64,000 bases of DNA from Spirillospora albida (GTDB taxonomy: Bacteria > Actinomycetota > Actinomycetes > Streptosporangiales > Streptosporangiaceae). Below the pieces are notes generated by a model. That model did not search any database and was not told the DNA's origin. It saw only the letters and a program-made list of their open reading frames with translations. This document shows positions 1-8,873 of this stretch, piece after piece. The stretch spans positions 124,001 to 188,000 of the forward strand of contig NZ_JOFJ01000012.1 in the NCBI RefSeq assembly GCF_000718255.1, read 5' to 3'. The position numbers and the translations under genes are program-made. The first letter of the stretch is position 1; every line of letters begins with the position of its first letter.

Positions 1-1
1 C

Positions 2-826
2 TGGATCGTCATCACGTTCGTGGTGGCGCTGATCATCCGGAACCTCACGCACCGCACGATCACACGGGTGACGCTGCGGATGGCCGAGGGGACGATGTCC
101 GAGCGGGTCCGCGAACGGACGCGCACCGTCTTCGACGGCAGTCCCGCCCTGCTCAACCAGCGGCGCGCCCAGCGCGCCAAGACGCTCGGCTCGGTGCTGC
201 GCTCCATCGCGTCCATCGTCATCATGGGGACGGCGACGTTCAGCATCCTCGGCTCGCTCGGCCTGAACCTGACGCCCATCCTCGCCAGCGCCAGCGTGAT
301 CGGCGTCGCCGTCGGGTTCGGCGCGCAGAGCATCGTCCGCGACCTCCTCGCCGGGCTGTTCATGCTGCTGGAGGACCAGTACGGCGTGGGCGACATCATC
401 GACGTGGGCACCGCCAAGGGCACGGTCGAGGCCGTCACGCTGCGGGTCACCCGGATGCGGGACGTCAACGGCGTCGTGTGGTACGTCCCGAACGGCGAGA
501 TCAAGAAGGTCGGGAACGAGTCGCAGAACTGGGGCCGGACCGTCCTGGACATCCCGGTCGACATCAGCGAGGACACCGAGAAGGTCAAGGAGATCCTCCA
601 GGCGACCGCCGACGTCCTGGCCGCGGACCCCAACTGGGAGGAGCTCATCCTGGAGCAGCCCTCCGTCTGGGGGGTGCAGGCCCTCGCCGGGGACGCCCTC
701 GTGATCCGCGTCGTGCTGAAGACCGCCCCGGGCAAGCAGGGCGACGTGGCCCGCGAGCTGCGCGAGCGTGTGAAGAACGCGTTCGACGAGGCGGGCGTCT
801 CGGTCGCCACCCCCACCGCCGGCTGA
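2..826 (+). CDS. MscS-family mechanosensitive ion channel, 5' end outside window
   Basis: Small-conductance mechanosensitive channel, which opens under membrane tension to release solutes on osmotic downshock. The frame is open to the window edge, so the N-terminus and first membrane helices lie outside. The visible part has a hydrophobic helix (SIASIVIMGTATFSIL), the pore-lining TM3 region rich in Ala and Gly (ASASVIGVAVGFGAQSIVRD) and the beta-domain motif LEDQYGVGDIID, followed by the alpha/beta C-terminal domain ending with PTAG. These are the MscS hallmarks in order. The truncated haemoglobin gene follows after 24 bases on the same strand. Family call is secure; a pore-size subtype cannot be given. 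Confidence 0.93.
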   Translation, partial: WIVITFVVALIIRNLTHRTITRVTLRMAEGTMSERVRERTRTVFDGSPALLNQRRAQRAKTLGSVLRSIASIVIMGTATFSILGSLGLNLTPILASASVIGVAVGFGAQSIVRDLLAGLFMLLEDQYGVGDIIDVGTAKGTVEAVTLRVTRMRDVNGVVWYVPNGEIKKVGNESQNWGRTVLDIPVDISEDTEKVKEILQATADVLAADPNWEELILEQPSVWGVQALAGDALVIRVVLKTAPGKQGDVARELRERVKNAFDEAGVSVATPTAG

Positions 827-850
827 TGATCGCATAAGCTGGGGGGCGAT

Positions 851-1234
851 ATGGCTGACAAGGTGACCTTCTATGAGGCGGTCGGCGGCGAGGAGACCTT
901 CCGGCGCCTGGTCCACCGCTTCTACCAGGGTGTCGCGAACGATCCCGAACTGCGCGCGCTCTACCCGGAGGAGGACCTCGGCCCCGCCGAGGACAGGCTG
1001 CGGCTGTTCCTCATGCAGTACTGGGGCGGCCCCGGCACCTACGGCGAGCAGCGGGGGCATCCGCGCCTGCGGATGCGGCACGTCCCGTTCGTGATCGGGG
1101 AGAGGGAGCGCGACCTGTGGCTCAAGCACATGCGCGACGCGGTCGACGAACTCGACCTCCCCGATGAGCTCGAGAAGATGCTGTGGGACTACTTCACGAT
1201 GGCGGCGAAGACGCTCGTGAACGCCCCGTCCTGA
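851..1234 (+). CDS. glbO: Truncated haemoglobin, group II (trHbO)
   Basis: A 127-residue single-domain 2-on-2 globin of the size and pattern of mycobacterial GlbO, a haem protein that binds oxygen and may be linked to respiration or redox and NO protection. Visible features are the N-terminal FYEAVGGEETFRRLV helix, FYQGVANDP (B-helix with Tyr), YWGGPGTYGEQRGHP, the proximal histidine in LRMRHVPF, and the G-helix DLWLKHM containing the Trp typical of groups II and III. The start has only a weak upstream purine run (ggggggcgat). It lies between the channel and the glycosidase; co-transcription with the channel is plausible from the 24-base gap. Confidence 0.93.
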   Translation: MADKVTFYEAVGGEETFRRLVHRFYQGVANDPELRALYPEEDLGPAEDRLRLFLMQYWGGPGTYGEQRGHPRLRMRHVPFVIGERERDLWLKHMRDAVDELDLPDELEKMLWDYFTMAAKTLVNAPS

Positions 1235-1273
1235 CCCCGTTCGGGGAGGGGCGCGGCGGGTAGGCCGCCGGGT

Positions 1274-2842
1274 ATGACGGTCTCCCCCTGGTGGCGCGAC
1301 GCCGTGGTGTACGAGGTCTACGTGCGCAGCTTCGCGGACGGGAACGGCGACGGCGAGGGCGATCTGCGGGGCGTGCGGTCCCGGCTCGGCCACCTGCGCG
1401 ACCTCGGGGTGGACGCGCTGTGGCTCACCCCGTTCTACCCGTCCCCGCTGGCCGACGGCGGCTACGACGTCGCGGACTACCGCGGCGTCGATCCCCGCTT
1501 CGGCACGTTGGACGACTTCGACGCGCTGGTCGCCGACGTCCACGCTCACGGGCTGCGCCTGATCATCGACATCGTCCCGAACCACACGTCCGACCGGCAT
1601 CCCTGGTTCCGGGAGGCGGTCGGCGCGCCGCCGGGGTCGCCCGCCCGCGACCGGTACATCTTCCGGCGGGGCAGGCCCGGCCCGGACGGGGAGGACCCGC
1701 CGAACGACTGGCCGTCGGCGTTCGGCGGCCCGGCCTGGACGCGCCTGCCCGACGGGGAGTGGTACCTCCACCTGTTCGCGACCGAGCAGCCGGACCTCAA
1801 CTGGCGCGATCCCACCGTGCGGAGCGAGTTCGAGGACATCCTCCGGTTCTGGCTGGACCGGGGCGTGGACGGCTTCCGCATCGACGTCGCGGCCGGCCTG
1901 GTGAAGGACGCGTCGTTCCGCGACCTCGCCGGACGCGACCACCGCGTCGTGAGCGGCCCGATCTACAGCCGTCCCGAGGTGCACGAGATCTACCGGCGCT
2001 GGCGGCGCGTCCTCGACGGGTACGGCGGCGACCGCATGGCGATCGGCGAGGTGTGGACGGACGGGCCGGAGGAGCTCGCGCGCTACCTCCGTCCGGACGA
2101 GCTGCACCAGGTCTTCCAGTTCGACCTCCAGCTCGCCCCCTGGTCGGCCTCCGCGTTCCGCGAGGTCGTGTTGGCCGCACTGGCGGCGGTGGCGCCGACC
2201 GGAGCGGCCCCCACCTGGGTGCTGTCCAGCCATGACTCCGTCCGGCACCGCACCCGTTACGAGCGGCCGCTCAGCATGCCCGGGGTCGGGACGGCGCGGG
2301 CCAAGGCGGCGCTCCTCCTCCTCTTGGCGCTGCCGGGCTCGGCGTACCTGTACCAGGGCGAGGAACTGGGACTGCCGGAGGTCACCGACCTGCCCGACGG
2401 GGCCCGCCAGGACCCGATCTGGAAGCGCAGCCGGGGAGGGCTGCCGGGACGGGACGGATGCCGCGTCCCGCTCCCCTGGTCGGGCACCGAGGAGCCGTTC
2501 GGGTTCGGCCCTCCGGGCGTCCGGCCGTGGCTGCCGATGCCCGCCGGCTGGGCGTCGCTGACGGTCGAGGCGCAGGCGTCCGACCCGTCCTCCATGCTGG
2601 CGTTCTACCGGGAGGCGCTGGCCATGCGCCGCACCCTGCGCGGCGACCTCCCCGAAGACCTGACGTGGCTCGACGCGCCCGAGACCGCGCTGTTCTTCCG
2701 GCGCGGGCCGCTCACGCTCGCGCTCAACTGCGGCGACCACCCCGTCCGGCTTCCGCCCGGACGTCCCCTGCTCACGACCGCACCGCTGTACGGCGACCTG
2801 CTGCCCGGCGACGCGGCCGCCTGGCTCCGCACCCGGGGGTGA
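1274..2842 (+). CDS. GH13 alpha-glucosidase / oligo-1,6-glucosidase-like enzyme
   Basis: Glycoside hydrolase family 13 (TIM-barrel) acting on alpha-glucosidic bonds, 522 residues, without a signal peptide and therefore probably cytoplasmic. Conserved regions appear in order: DIVPNHTS (region I), GFRIDVAA with the nucleophile Asp at about residue 203, AIGEVWTD with the acid/base Glu at about 257, and SSHDSVRH with the third carboxylate at about 321. The opening WWRDAVVYEVYVRSFADGNGDGEGDL is typical of oligo-1,6-glucosidase, alpha-glucosidase and trehalulose-type enzymes. The C-terminal beta domain is present. Exact substrate cannot be told from sequence alone. Confidence 0.93.
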   Translation: MTVSPWWRDAVVYEVYVRSFADGNGDGEGDLRGVRSRLGHLRDLGVDALWLTPFYPSPLADGGYDVADYRGVDPRFGTLDDFDALVADVHAHGLRLIIDIVPNHTSDRHPWFREAVGAPPGSPARDRYIFRRGRPGPDGEDPPNDWPSAFGGPAWTRLPDGEWYLHLFATEQPDLNWRDPTVRSEFEDILRFWLDRGVDGFRIDVAAGLVKDASFRDLAGRDHRVVSGPIYSRPEVHEIYRRWRRVLDGYGGDRMAIGEVWTDGPEELARYLRPDELHQVFQFDLQLAPWSASAFREVVLAALAAVAPTGAAPTWVLSSHDSVRHRTRYERPLSMPGVGTARAKAALLLLLALPGSAYLYQGEELGLPEVTDLPDGARQDPIWKRSRGGLPGRDGCRVPLPWSGTEEPFGFGPPGVRPWLPMPAGWASLTVEAQASDPSSMLAFYREALAMRRTLRGDLPEDLTWLDAPETALFFRRGPLTLALNCGDHPVRLPPGRPLLTTAPLYGDLLPGDAAAWLRTRG

Positions 2843-2844
2843 GT

Positions 2845-2892
2845 CGCGGCGCGTGGCGCCCAGGCGATGCCCGGCGAGCGCCACGCGCCGCG
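2845..2892. terminator. Perfect 15-bp hairpin between convergent genes
   Basis: Arms 2845-2859 and 2878-2892 are exact reverse complements (CGCGGCGCGTGGCGC) with an 18-base loop. It sits just past the glycosidase stop and before the stop of the oppositely oriented peptidase, so it could end transcription from both sides. There is no T tract, as is common for actinobacterial terminators. Confidence 0.75.
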
Positions 2893-2903
2893 GAACGACG
2901 GCG

Positions 2904-4295
2904 CTACAGCGGCGGACGCTGCAGCCGCAGCGGGTCGTCGGCAGCCGGAGCGGTCGTCATCGTCCGCATGGCGGGCTCGACGTCCGCCCACCGCAGCAGG
3001 TCGGCGACCGCCTTCTCCTTCTGCGCCGCCGGCAGCACGCCGATCAGGCGGCCGCTGTGGTTCAGGCCGGGCACGACGTAGACGGACGAGTCACGGGTGC
3101 CCCGTCCGAGCCGGAACGGCTCCGCGCCCCACGGGTCGTTCCCGCCGTACAGGAACATCAGCCGGCTGCCCTGCGACCGGACCCACCGGTCGATGTCCCG
3201 CATCGCCGTGCCGCGGTCGAACCGCATCGGAATGTCGCGCGGGACGTAGGTGCGCGGCTGGTAGCTGCTCTCGTACCGCAGCAGCGGGCGCAGGTGCACG
3301 AACTTCGGCGACGGCCACCCCAGCTGCGTTCCCGCCTGGTAGTAGTACGGGATGTACGGGGAAAGGCCCTGGTCGCTGTAGAACGACAGGCCCGAAACGG
3401 CGTCGAGCGTCGCGTAGATGTCATCGTCCGAGGCGTCCAGGGCGGGCAGGGACGCGCAGTCCGACTGGAGGCTGTACTGCCAGAACGCCCACTCGTAGTC
3501 CATGACGGAGTTCTCGAACGCGCGGTCGGGCGTGAGCAGGATCGAGAACGTCAGGCCGTCCTTCTCGATGGCCTTCTGGAACCGCTGCAGCATCGCCGGG
3601 CGCCGCTCGAGGAATTCGCGGGCGAGGCCCTTCACGTGGGCGCGGCATTTCGCGTCGGTGCCGACCGTCCGGAAGAACCGGTCGTACGCCCGGTCATCGT
3701 TGTTGTCCACGTCGTTCGGCGCCACGTAGACGACGCTGCCGTCCACGTCGCGGGGGTAGAAGCGCTTGTGGTAGACGGCCGTCATGCCGCCCTTGCTCGC
3801 CCCCGTCGAGATCCATTTCGCCTTGTAGATCCGCTTCAGCGCGCCGATGAGCCGGTGCTCGTCCGTGGCGGCCTGCCAGATGGTGTCCTTCTTCCAGTCC
3901 GCCGGCTCCGGCCGCGACGGGGTGAAGTACCGGTACTCGACCGAGATCTGGTTCCCGTCCACCAGCGCCGTCGGCTCCGCCGTGAACATCCGCTCCGGGG
4001 TGTTGTAGCCGCTCGTGTAGAGCACCATCGGGCGCTCCGCCGCCTTGTGCTGGAGCATGATGCGCTGCTCGAACCACTGCCCCTTCGGCTTGCGGTGGTC
4101 GACCGGCTGGCGGTACGACAGCCAGAACCAGCGGTACCCGGGCAGGTTCGAGGTCTTCTCCGTTACCGTCATGCCGGGAATGGCCTTCAGCCGGTCCGCG
4201 ATGTCGTCCGCCCCGGCCGCCGCCGAGGAGACGCCGGTTCCGGCCAGTCCGGCCGCGAGCAGCAGTGCCAGTGCCCCTTGTGAGACGCGCCGCAT
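2904..4295 (-). CDS. Secreted tripeptidyl aminopeptidase, peptidase family S37
   Basis: Secreted serine peptidase of the PS-10/S37 family, which includes prolyl tri/tetrapeptidyl aminopeptidase of Streptomyces and releases short N-terminal peptides outside the cell. ATG at 4295 is chosen because an AAAGGGG ribosome site precedes it and it gives a clean signal peptide: basic MRRVSQG, then an Ala/Leu core ending at SSAAAG. The fold is alpha/beta hydrolase: the nucleophile elbow is STGASKGGMT at about residue 165, and the Asp and His probably lie in LYGGNDPWG and PGLNHSG near the C-terminus. A family-typical opening motif, GYRWFWLSYRQPVDH, is present. About 463 residues, normal for the family. 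Confidence 0.9.
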   Translation of the reverse strand: MRRVSQGALALLLAAGLAGTGVSSAAAGADDIADRLKAIPGMTVTEKTSNLPGYRWFWLSYRQPVDHRKPKGQWFEQRIMLQHKAAERPMVLYTSGYNTPERMFTAEPTALVDGNQISVEYRYFTPSRPEPADWKKDTIWQAATDEHRLIGALKRIYKAKWISTGASKGGMTAVYHKRFYPRDVDGSVVYVAPNDVDNNDDRAYDRFFRTVGTDAKCRAHVKGLAREFLERRPAMLQRFQKAIEKDGLTFSILLTPDRAFENSVMDYEWAFWQYSLQSDCASLPALDASDDDIYATLDAVSGLSFYSDQGLSPYIPYYYQAGTQLGWPSPKFVHLRPLLRYESSYQPRTYVPRDIPMRFDRGTAMRDIDRWVRSQGSRLMFLYGGNDPWGAEPFRLGRGTRDSSVYVVPGLNHSGRLIGVLPAAQKEKAVADLLRWADVEPAMRTMTTAPAADDPLRLQRPPL

Positions 4296-4401
4296 GGTGC
4301 CCCTTTCGTCGTGGGATCTCCACAATTCGTGGTGACACTAAGGGAGAAGACCCGGCGAAAGGGATCCCGGGGACGCTTGTTATGGAGCCGTGACGGTCGG
4401 C

Positions 4402-4623
4402 TCAGATGGCCCCGCCACTGAGGAAATGGGCGACGAGCCACACCAGCCCGATCGCCAGGACGAGCCGCCGCAGCTGCCAGCCGAGCGGCTTGCCACGTAT
4501 CGCGAACACGTTCCACACCAGTTCGGACAGGGTGTCGCCAGGCCTCCGGTTGAACACGGCCGGCATTTCGATGGCGAGGAACATGAGGATCCACAGGATC
4601 CACGCAGCGACGTAAGGGGACAC
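4402..4623 (-). CDS. Small two-helix membrane protein of unknown function
   Basis: 73 residues starting at GTG. Two hydrophobic segments are visible, about residues 5-20 (VAAWILWILMFLAIE) and 51-70 (LRRLVLAIGLVWLVAHFL), linked by a charged loop with RRPGDTLSELVW. This loop motif is seen in small actinobacterial membrane proteins but I cannot assign a function. It stands alone between the S37 peptidase and the thioesterase. Confidence 0.7.
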   Translation of the reverse strand: MSPYVAAWILWILMFLAIEMPAVFNRRPGDTLSELVWNVFAIRGKPLGWQLRRLVLAIGLVWLVAHFLSGGAI

Positions 4624-4682
4624 GGCCGGACCGCCTTGCAGAGGAACTCACTTTTACCGGTAATACCCGGCAAGAGTGATCG

Positions 4683-5126
4683 TTACCCCAGGTCGGAAGG
4701 GCCGAGATAGCGTCCGATGAACTCCCGCTCGTGCGGCGTCCACCGCCGCAGCCGCCCCGCTTCCACATCGAACGCGACGAGCTTCGACATGGCGGTCGCG
4801 TACACGTTCTCGTCGTCCCGCACTTCGTACGCCAGCGTGAACGACGCGGCCCGCGCCTCGGTCACCCACGTCTCCACCCGGATCGGATAGACGGTGGGCA
4901 GCAGCGGCGACCGGTACTCGATCTCATGCCGGGAGATCACCATGCCCCGCACGGGCTCCTCGCCCTTCCGCACCGGGTCGCCATGGAACATCTCGAGCCG
5001 CGCGTCTTCCAGATATCCCAGGAACTTGACGTTGTTCACATGCCCCTGGGAGTCGATGTCCCCGAACCGGATGTTGAACTCGTACACGTGCCGGTACTCG
5101 GCCGCGCGCAGGTCGCTCTGCTGCAT
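4683..5126 (-). CDS. Acyl-CoA thioesterase, 4HBT hot-dog fold
   Basis: A 147-residue hot-dog protein of the 4-hydroxybenzoyl-CoA thioesterase/YbgC type, expected to hydrolyse acyl-CoA esters. The family motif is clear: FGDIDSQGHVNNVKFLGYLEDAR, with the catalytic-region Asp and HVNN. The ATG at 5126 (MQQSDLRAAEY) has AGGCGAGG just upstream; an alternative start 11 codons earlier is possible. It is followed on the same strand by ettA, with the ettA terminator hairpin beyond. Substrate chain length cannot be predicted. Confidence 0.88.
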   Translation of the reverse strand: MQQSDLRAAEYRHVYEFNIRFGDIDSQGHVNNVKFLGYLEDARLEMFHGDPVRKGEEPVRGMVISRHEIEYRSPLLPTVYPIRVETWVTEARAASFTLAYEVRDDENVYATAMSKLVAFDVEAGRLRRWTPHEREFIGRYLGPSDLG

Positions 5127-5263
5127 GTCCTCGCCTGGGGTTCGAATGACAGGGATCAACTAGGGGAAACCGGACGGCCCGATGCTACCGGCCCAGTATC
5201 CACCGCCCGCCAGGGCAGGTCACGGTGCCGCTCACGGGGTCCGGCCGGGCGCGGGAACGCGAA

Positions 5264-5294
5264 CGGCCGTGCGATCACCGGGATCGCACGGCCG
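5264..5294 (-). terminator. Intrinsic-type hairpin downstream of ettA
   Basis: Perfect 13-bp stem (CGGCCGTGCGATC at 5264-5276 with 5282-5294) and a 5-base loop, 15 bases beyond the ettA stop. A strong GC hairpin with no T run. Confidence 0.78.
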
Positions 5295-5308
5295 CTCCGC
5301 TCCGCAGG

Positions 5309-6973
5309 TCAGTCGCGGGTCAGCTTGCGGTGGGTGACGCGGTGCGGGCGCGCCGCGTCGGCCCCGAGGCGCTCGATCTTGTTCTTCTCGTAGTCGGCGA
5401 AGTTGCCCTCGAACCAGAACCAGTTCGAGCCCTCTTCCCACGCGAGGATGTGCGTCGCGATGCGGTCGAGGAACCACCGGTCGTGCGACGTGATCACGGC
5501 GCAGCCGGGGAACTCCAGGAGGGCGTTCTCCAGGCTCGACAGGGTCTCGGTGTCGAGGTCGTTGGTCGGCTCGTCCAGCAGCAGGACGTTGCCGCCCTGC
5601 TTGAGGGTGAGGGCCAGGTTCAGCCGGTTGCGCTCGCCGCCGGACAGGACGCCGGCCGGCTTCTGCTGGTCGGGCCCCTTGAAGCCGAACGCCGCGACAT
5701 AGGCGCGGGACGGCATCTCGACCTGGCCGACGTTGATGTGGTCGAGACCGTCCGAGACGACCTCCCACACCGTCTTCTTCGGGTCGATGCCGCCGCGGGA
5801 CTGGTCAACATAGGAGATCTGCACGGTCTCGCCGAGCCGCAGCCGACCGGAGTCGGGCTGCTCCTCACCGGTGATCATGCGGAACAGCGTGGTCTTGCCG
5901 ACGCCGTTCGGTCCGATGATGCCGACGATGCCGTTCGGCGGCAGGTTGAACGACAGGTCGTCCATCAGGACGCGGTCGCCGAAGCCCTTCGTGAGCTTCT
6001 CGGAGACGATCACCGTGTTGCCGAGGCGCGGGCCCGGCGGGATCTGGATCTCCTCGAAGTCGAGCTTGCGGGTCTTCGCGGCCTCCGCCGCCATCTCCTC
6101 GTACCGCTCCAGGCGGGCCTTGCTCTTCGTCTGCCGCGCCTTCGGGTTCGAGCGGACCCACTCCAGCTCGTCCTCGAGGCGCTTCTTGCGCTTGGCGTCC
6201 TTGTTGCCTTCGACCTTGAGGCGGTCGGCCTTCTTCTCCAGGTAGGTGGAGTAGTTGCCCTCGTAGGGGAAGCAGCGGCCCCGGTCCAGCTCCAGGATCC
6301 AGGTGGCCACGTTGTCGAGGAAGTACCGGTCGTGGGTGACGGCCAGGACCGTGCCCTCGTACTTGGCGAGGAACTGCTCCAGCCACAGGACGCTCTCCGC
6401 GTCGAGGTGGTTGGTGGGCTCGTCCAGCAGCAGCAGGTCGGGGGCCTCCAGCAGCAGCTTGCACAGCGCGACGCGGCGGCGCTCACCACCGGACAGGGTG
6501 CTGACCTCGGCGTCCGGCGGCGGGCAGCGCAGGGCGTCCATCGCCTGCTCCAGCTGGCTGTCGAGATCCCACGCGTTGCGGTGGTCGAGATGCTCCTGGA
6601 GCTTGCCCATCTCCTCCATGAGCGCGTCGGAGTAGTCCGTCGCCATCAGCTCGGCGATCTCGTTGAACCGGTCGAGCATCGCCTTGGTCTCGGCGACGCC
6701 CTCCTCCACGTTCCCGAGGACGGTCTTCTCCTCGTTCAGCGGGGGCTCCTGCTGCAGCATGCCGACGGTGTAGCCGGGCATGAGGCGGGCATCCCCGTTG
6801 GAGGGCTGCTCCAGACCGGCCATCATGCGCAGCAGCGTCGACTTACCGGTGCCGTTGGGACCGAGAACGCCGATCTTGGCTCCCGGCAGGAAGTGCAGGG
6901 TGACGTCGTCGAGGACGACCTTGTCGCCATGCGCCTTGCGGACACGCTGCATCGTGTAGATGTACTCGGCCAT
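5309..6973 (-). CDS. ettA: Energy-dependent translational throttle protein EttA (ABC-F)
   Basis: Cytoplasmic ABC-F ATPase that binds the ribosomal E site and gates entry into elongation according to ATP/ADP. 554 residues from ATG 6973, matching the normal EttA length. Two ABC modules are visible. The first has GPNGTGKST at about residue 40, LSGGERRRV and LLLLDEPTNHLD. A charged linker follows (KKADRLKVEGNKDAKRKKRL, the arm/P-site-tether region). The second has GPNGVGKTT, LSGGERNRLNL and LLLDEPTNDLD. There is no membrane domain. Family members confer no transport. Call is firm because both modules, the linker and the start motif MAEYIYTMQRV fit EttA rather than other ABC-F types. Confidence 0.96.
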   Translation of the reverse strand: MAEYIYTMQRVRKAHGDKVVLDDVTLHFLPGAKIGVLGPNGTGKSTLLRMMAGLEQPSNGDARLMPGYTVGMLQQEPPLNEEKTVLGNVEEGVAETKAMLDRFNEIAELMATDYSDALMEEMGKLQEHLDHRNAWDLDSQLEQAMDALRCPPPDAEVSTLSGGERRRVALCKLLLEAPDLLLLDEPTNHLDAESVLWLEQFLAKYEGTVLAVTHDRYFLDNVATWILELDRGRCFPYEGNYSTYLEKKADRLKVEGNKDAKRKKRLEDELEWVRSNPKARQTKSKARLERYEEMAAEAAKTRKLDFEEIQIPPGPRLGNTVIVSEKLTKGFGDRVLMDDLSFNLPPNGIVGIIGPNGVGKTTLFRMITGEEQPDSGRLRLGETVQISYVDQSRGGIDPKKTVWEVVSDGLDHINVGQVEMPSRAYVAAFGFKGPDQQKPAGVLSGGERNRLNLALTLKQGGNVLLLDEPTNDLDTETLSSLENALLEFPGCAVITSHDRWFLDRIATHILAWEEGSNWFWFEGNFADYEKNKIERLGADAARPHRVTHRKLTRD

Positions 6974-7227
6974 GTAGGCAAGACTAAAGGGTCGCGGACA
7001 CCGGTTCGGCGCCCAGCGGCCCACCACCCGCCCGCCCGCGCCCGCCCCTCTGCGAACGATCATCACCAAGCCCACCGGACGACCGCGGCCACCGATCAGG
7101 ACCCGCCAGGGCAGGCTCCCCGCCCCCTGGCGAGCCCACCCCGGTGGCACCGGGGATCCGGTCAGCCATCAGCACCCCCCGGCCGTCCAAGGTCGGGCGA
7201 CAGACCCTGTCACGACCGGAGGACCGG

Positions 7228-8517
7228 TCAGGCGTCGGCGCCGCGGGCGCCGTCCAGGGCGGGGAGGCAGACACGGTCGCGGCCGGACTCCTTCGCGCGG
7301 TAGAGCGCCAGGTCGGCGGCCGCCAGGAGTTCGATCAGGTCGTCTCCGTGCATGCGGAAGAGCGATACGCCGACCGAGACGGTGACGCCCACGGTGCCGT
7401 CGTCGGCCGGAACGGAGAGGCGGCGGACGCGGCCGCGCAGGCGCTCGGCGACCCGGCACGCCTCGACCGTGTCGGCGCCCGGCAGCAGGACGACGAACTC
7501 CTCGCCGCCGAACCGGCCGATCACGTCGTAGTCGCGGAGCTGGTGGCAGAGCGTCCCCGCGACCGCGATCAGGACCTGGTCGCCGACGAGGTGGCCGTGG
7601 GTGTCGTTGACCCGCTTGAAGTGGTCGATGTCGATCAACAGGAGGGCGAGGGGCTCGTGGGTGCGGAGGGAGCGGGACAGTTCGGTGTCGGCCTCGCGCT
7701 GCCATGCCGCCGCGTTGAGCAGGCCCGTCTTCGCGTCGGTCCGCGCGGCGGCCTGCAGCTGCTGGTGCATCAGGCTGCGCTGCAGCAGCATCACCGGCGG
7801 CAGCGCGAGCAGCAGCAGGCCCGGGTTGAGGCCGCTGGTGATGGCGACGAGGATGCCGAGGCACAGCTCCACCACGTCCAGCAGCAGGCTCTCGCGGGTC
7901 CACAGCACGTCGCGCCAGCGCCCCTCGGGGTTGGCCGCGTGCGCGGCGACGGCGACGAGCGCGGTGTTCACGACCGTGAACAGCGCCGCGCAGCCGACCG
8001 CCGCCGGGATGCCGGGATAGGTGTCGACGATCCAGGCGGGCGCGCCCACCAGGGGCTCGGGCACGACCAGGTGGAAGACCCACGAGGCGCACGCGCCCGC
8101 GATGCCGAGCGCCGACGCGACGATCACCCGCCGGTACACCAGCGTCCGCCGGACCCGGAACTGCAGGAGGGCCTGCAGCGGGATCGGCATCAGCAGCGCG
8201 TACACCGGCGGCAGCAGCAGCGCGACCGGCAGCCACCACGACGACAGCAGGTCGCGCGCGACCCCGGCCGGCATCCCCAGCCGCCGCGTCGCCTCGATGC
8301 ACACCGCCCCGCAGCCGAGCAGGGCGCCGAACGTCAGCACATCGTCGGGCCGCAGGGCGGTGCCGCCGAGCCCCGCGGCGATCAGCCCGAGATGGACGGC
8401 CGCGACCACCGGAACGTAGAGCACGAGCAGGGACGGGCGTCCTGCGAGCACGCGGCTCCGGGGCCTGCGGGCGATCTCTCCGCCGCGGTCCTCGGCGGAC
8501 GACTGCACTGCCGTCAT
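7228..8517 (-). CDS. Membrane-bound diguanylate cyclase (GGDEF domain)
   Basis: Makes cyclic di-GMP from two GTP. 429 residues from ATG 8517, preceded by GGGGGGAAG. The N-terminal two thirds hold several hydrophobic helices (for example VLYVPVVAAVHLGLIAAGLG, LLSSWWLPVALLLPPVYALL), a membrane sensor of unrecognised type. The C-terminal GGDEF domain has LLLIDIDHFKRVNDTHGH and an intact active site GGEEF. An RxxD inhibitory site (RDYD) lies exactly five residues before GGEEF, so product feedback inhibition is expected. No EAL domain. In sporulating actinomycetes c-di-GMP controls development, but the specific role here is inference. Confidence 0.93.
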   Translation of the reverse strand: MTAVQSSAEDRGGEIARRPRSRVLAGRPSLLVLYVPVVAAVHLGLIAAGLGGTALRPDDVLTFGALLGCGAVCIEATRRLGMPAGVARDLLSSWWLPVALLLPPVYALLMPIPLQALLQFRVRRTLVYRRVIVASALGIAGACASWVFHLVVPEPLVGAPAWIVDTYPGIPAAVGCAALFTVVNTALVAVAAHAANPEGRWRDVLWTRESLLLDVVELCLGILVAITSGLNPGLLLLALPPVMLLQRSLMHQQLQAAARTDAKTGLLNAAAWQREADTELSRSLRTHEPLALLLIDIDHFKRVNDTHGHLVGDQVLIAVAGTLCHQLRDYDVIGRFGGEEFVVLLPGADTVEACRVAERLRGRVRRLSVPADDGTVGVTVSVGVSLFRMHGDDLIELLAAADLALYRAKESGRDRVCLPALDGARGADA

Positions 8518-8688
8518 GCTTCCCCCCTAACGCCTCACGATGTGTAACACGATAGTTGCAACGTGTGCGGAGCGGGCGGGAAACCGGTACCTTCTGTATC
8601 GCACGGCCGGGTGACCGTTTCTCGTCACCCGCGGCAGGGGCCGGCCCGCTGATCCGCCGGCCCTCAGCGCACAAGGGGGAGAATCGAC

Positions 8689-8712
8689 ATGCGCGGCGTT
8701 TCCTGGATCTGA
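8689..8712 (+). other. Possible 7-codon micro-ORF with good ribosome site
   Basis: In the 356-base gap between the cyclase start and the ssb stop, ATG at 8689 opens a 7-residue frame (MRGVSWI) with AAGGGGGAGA 7 or so bases upstream. It is followed 17 bases later by a strong hairpin (8729-8767). The layout resembles a leader peptide or a tiny transcript, but there is no plus-strand gene downstream to regulate, so this is weak. The rest of the gap shows no convincing gene. Confidence 0.25.
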
Positions 8713-8728
8713 CCAGCGCCGACTGCGC

Positions 8729-8767
8729 GGGGGTGCCGACGGCGACCCGCCTGCCGGCGGCACCCCC
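8729..8767. terminator. 10-bp perfect hairpin in intergenic gap
   Basis: GGGGGTGCCG (8729-8738) pairs exactly with CGGCACCCCC (8758-8767) around a 19-base loop. It could terminate the minus-strand ssb transcript, whose stop is about 107 bases away, or the micro-ORF transcript on the plus strand. No T tract. Confidence 0.5.
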
Positions 8768-8873
8768 GCTCCCCTCCTTCCGGTAAGGCTCCTCGGCGAG
8801 ACCCGTCACCGCGCCCGTCCGCGGACCGGGGACGATCCCGGGCACCGGCGGCCCGCGCGACGGGGATCGGGGG

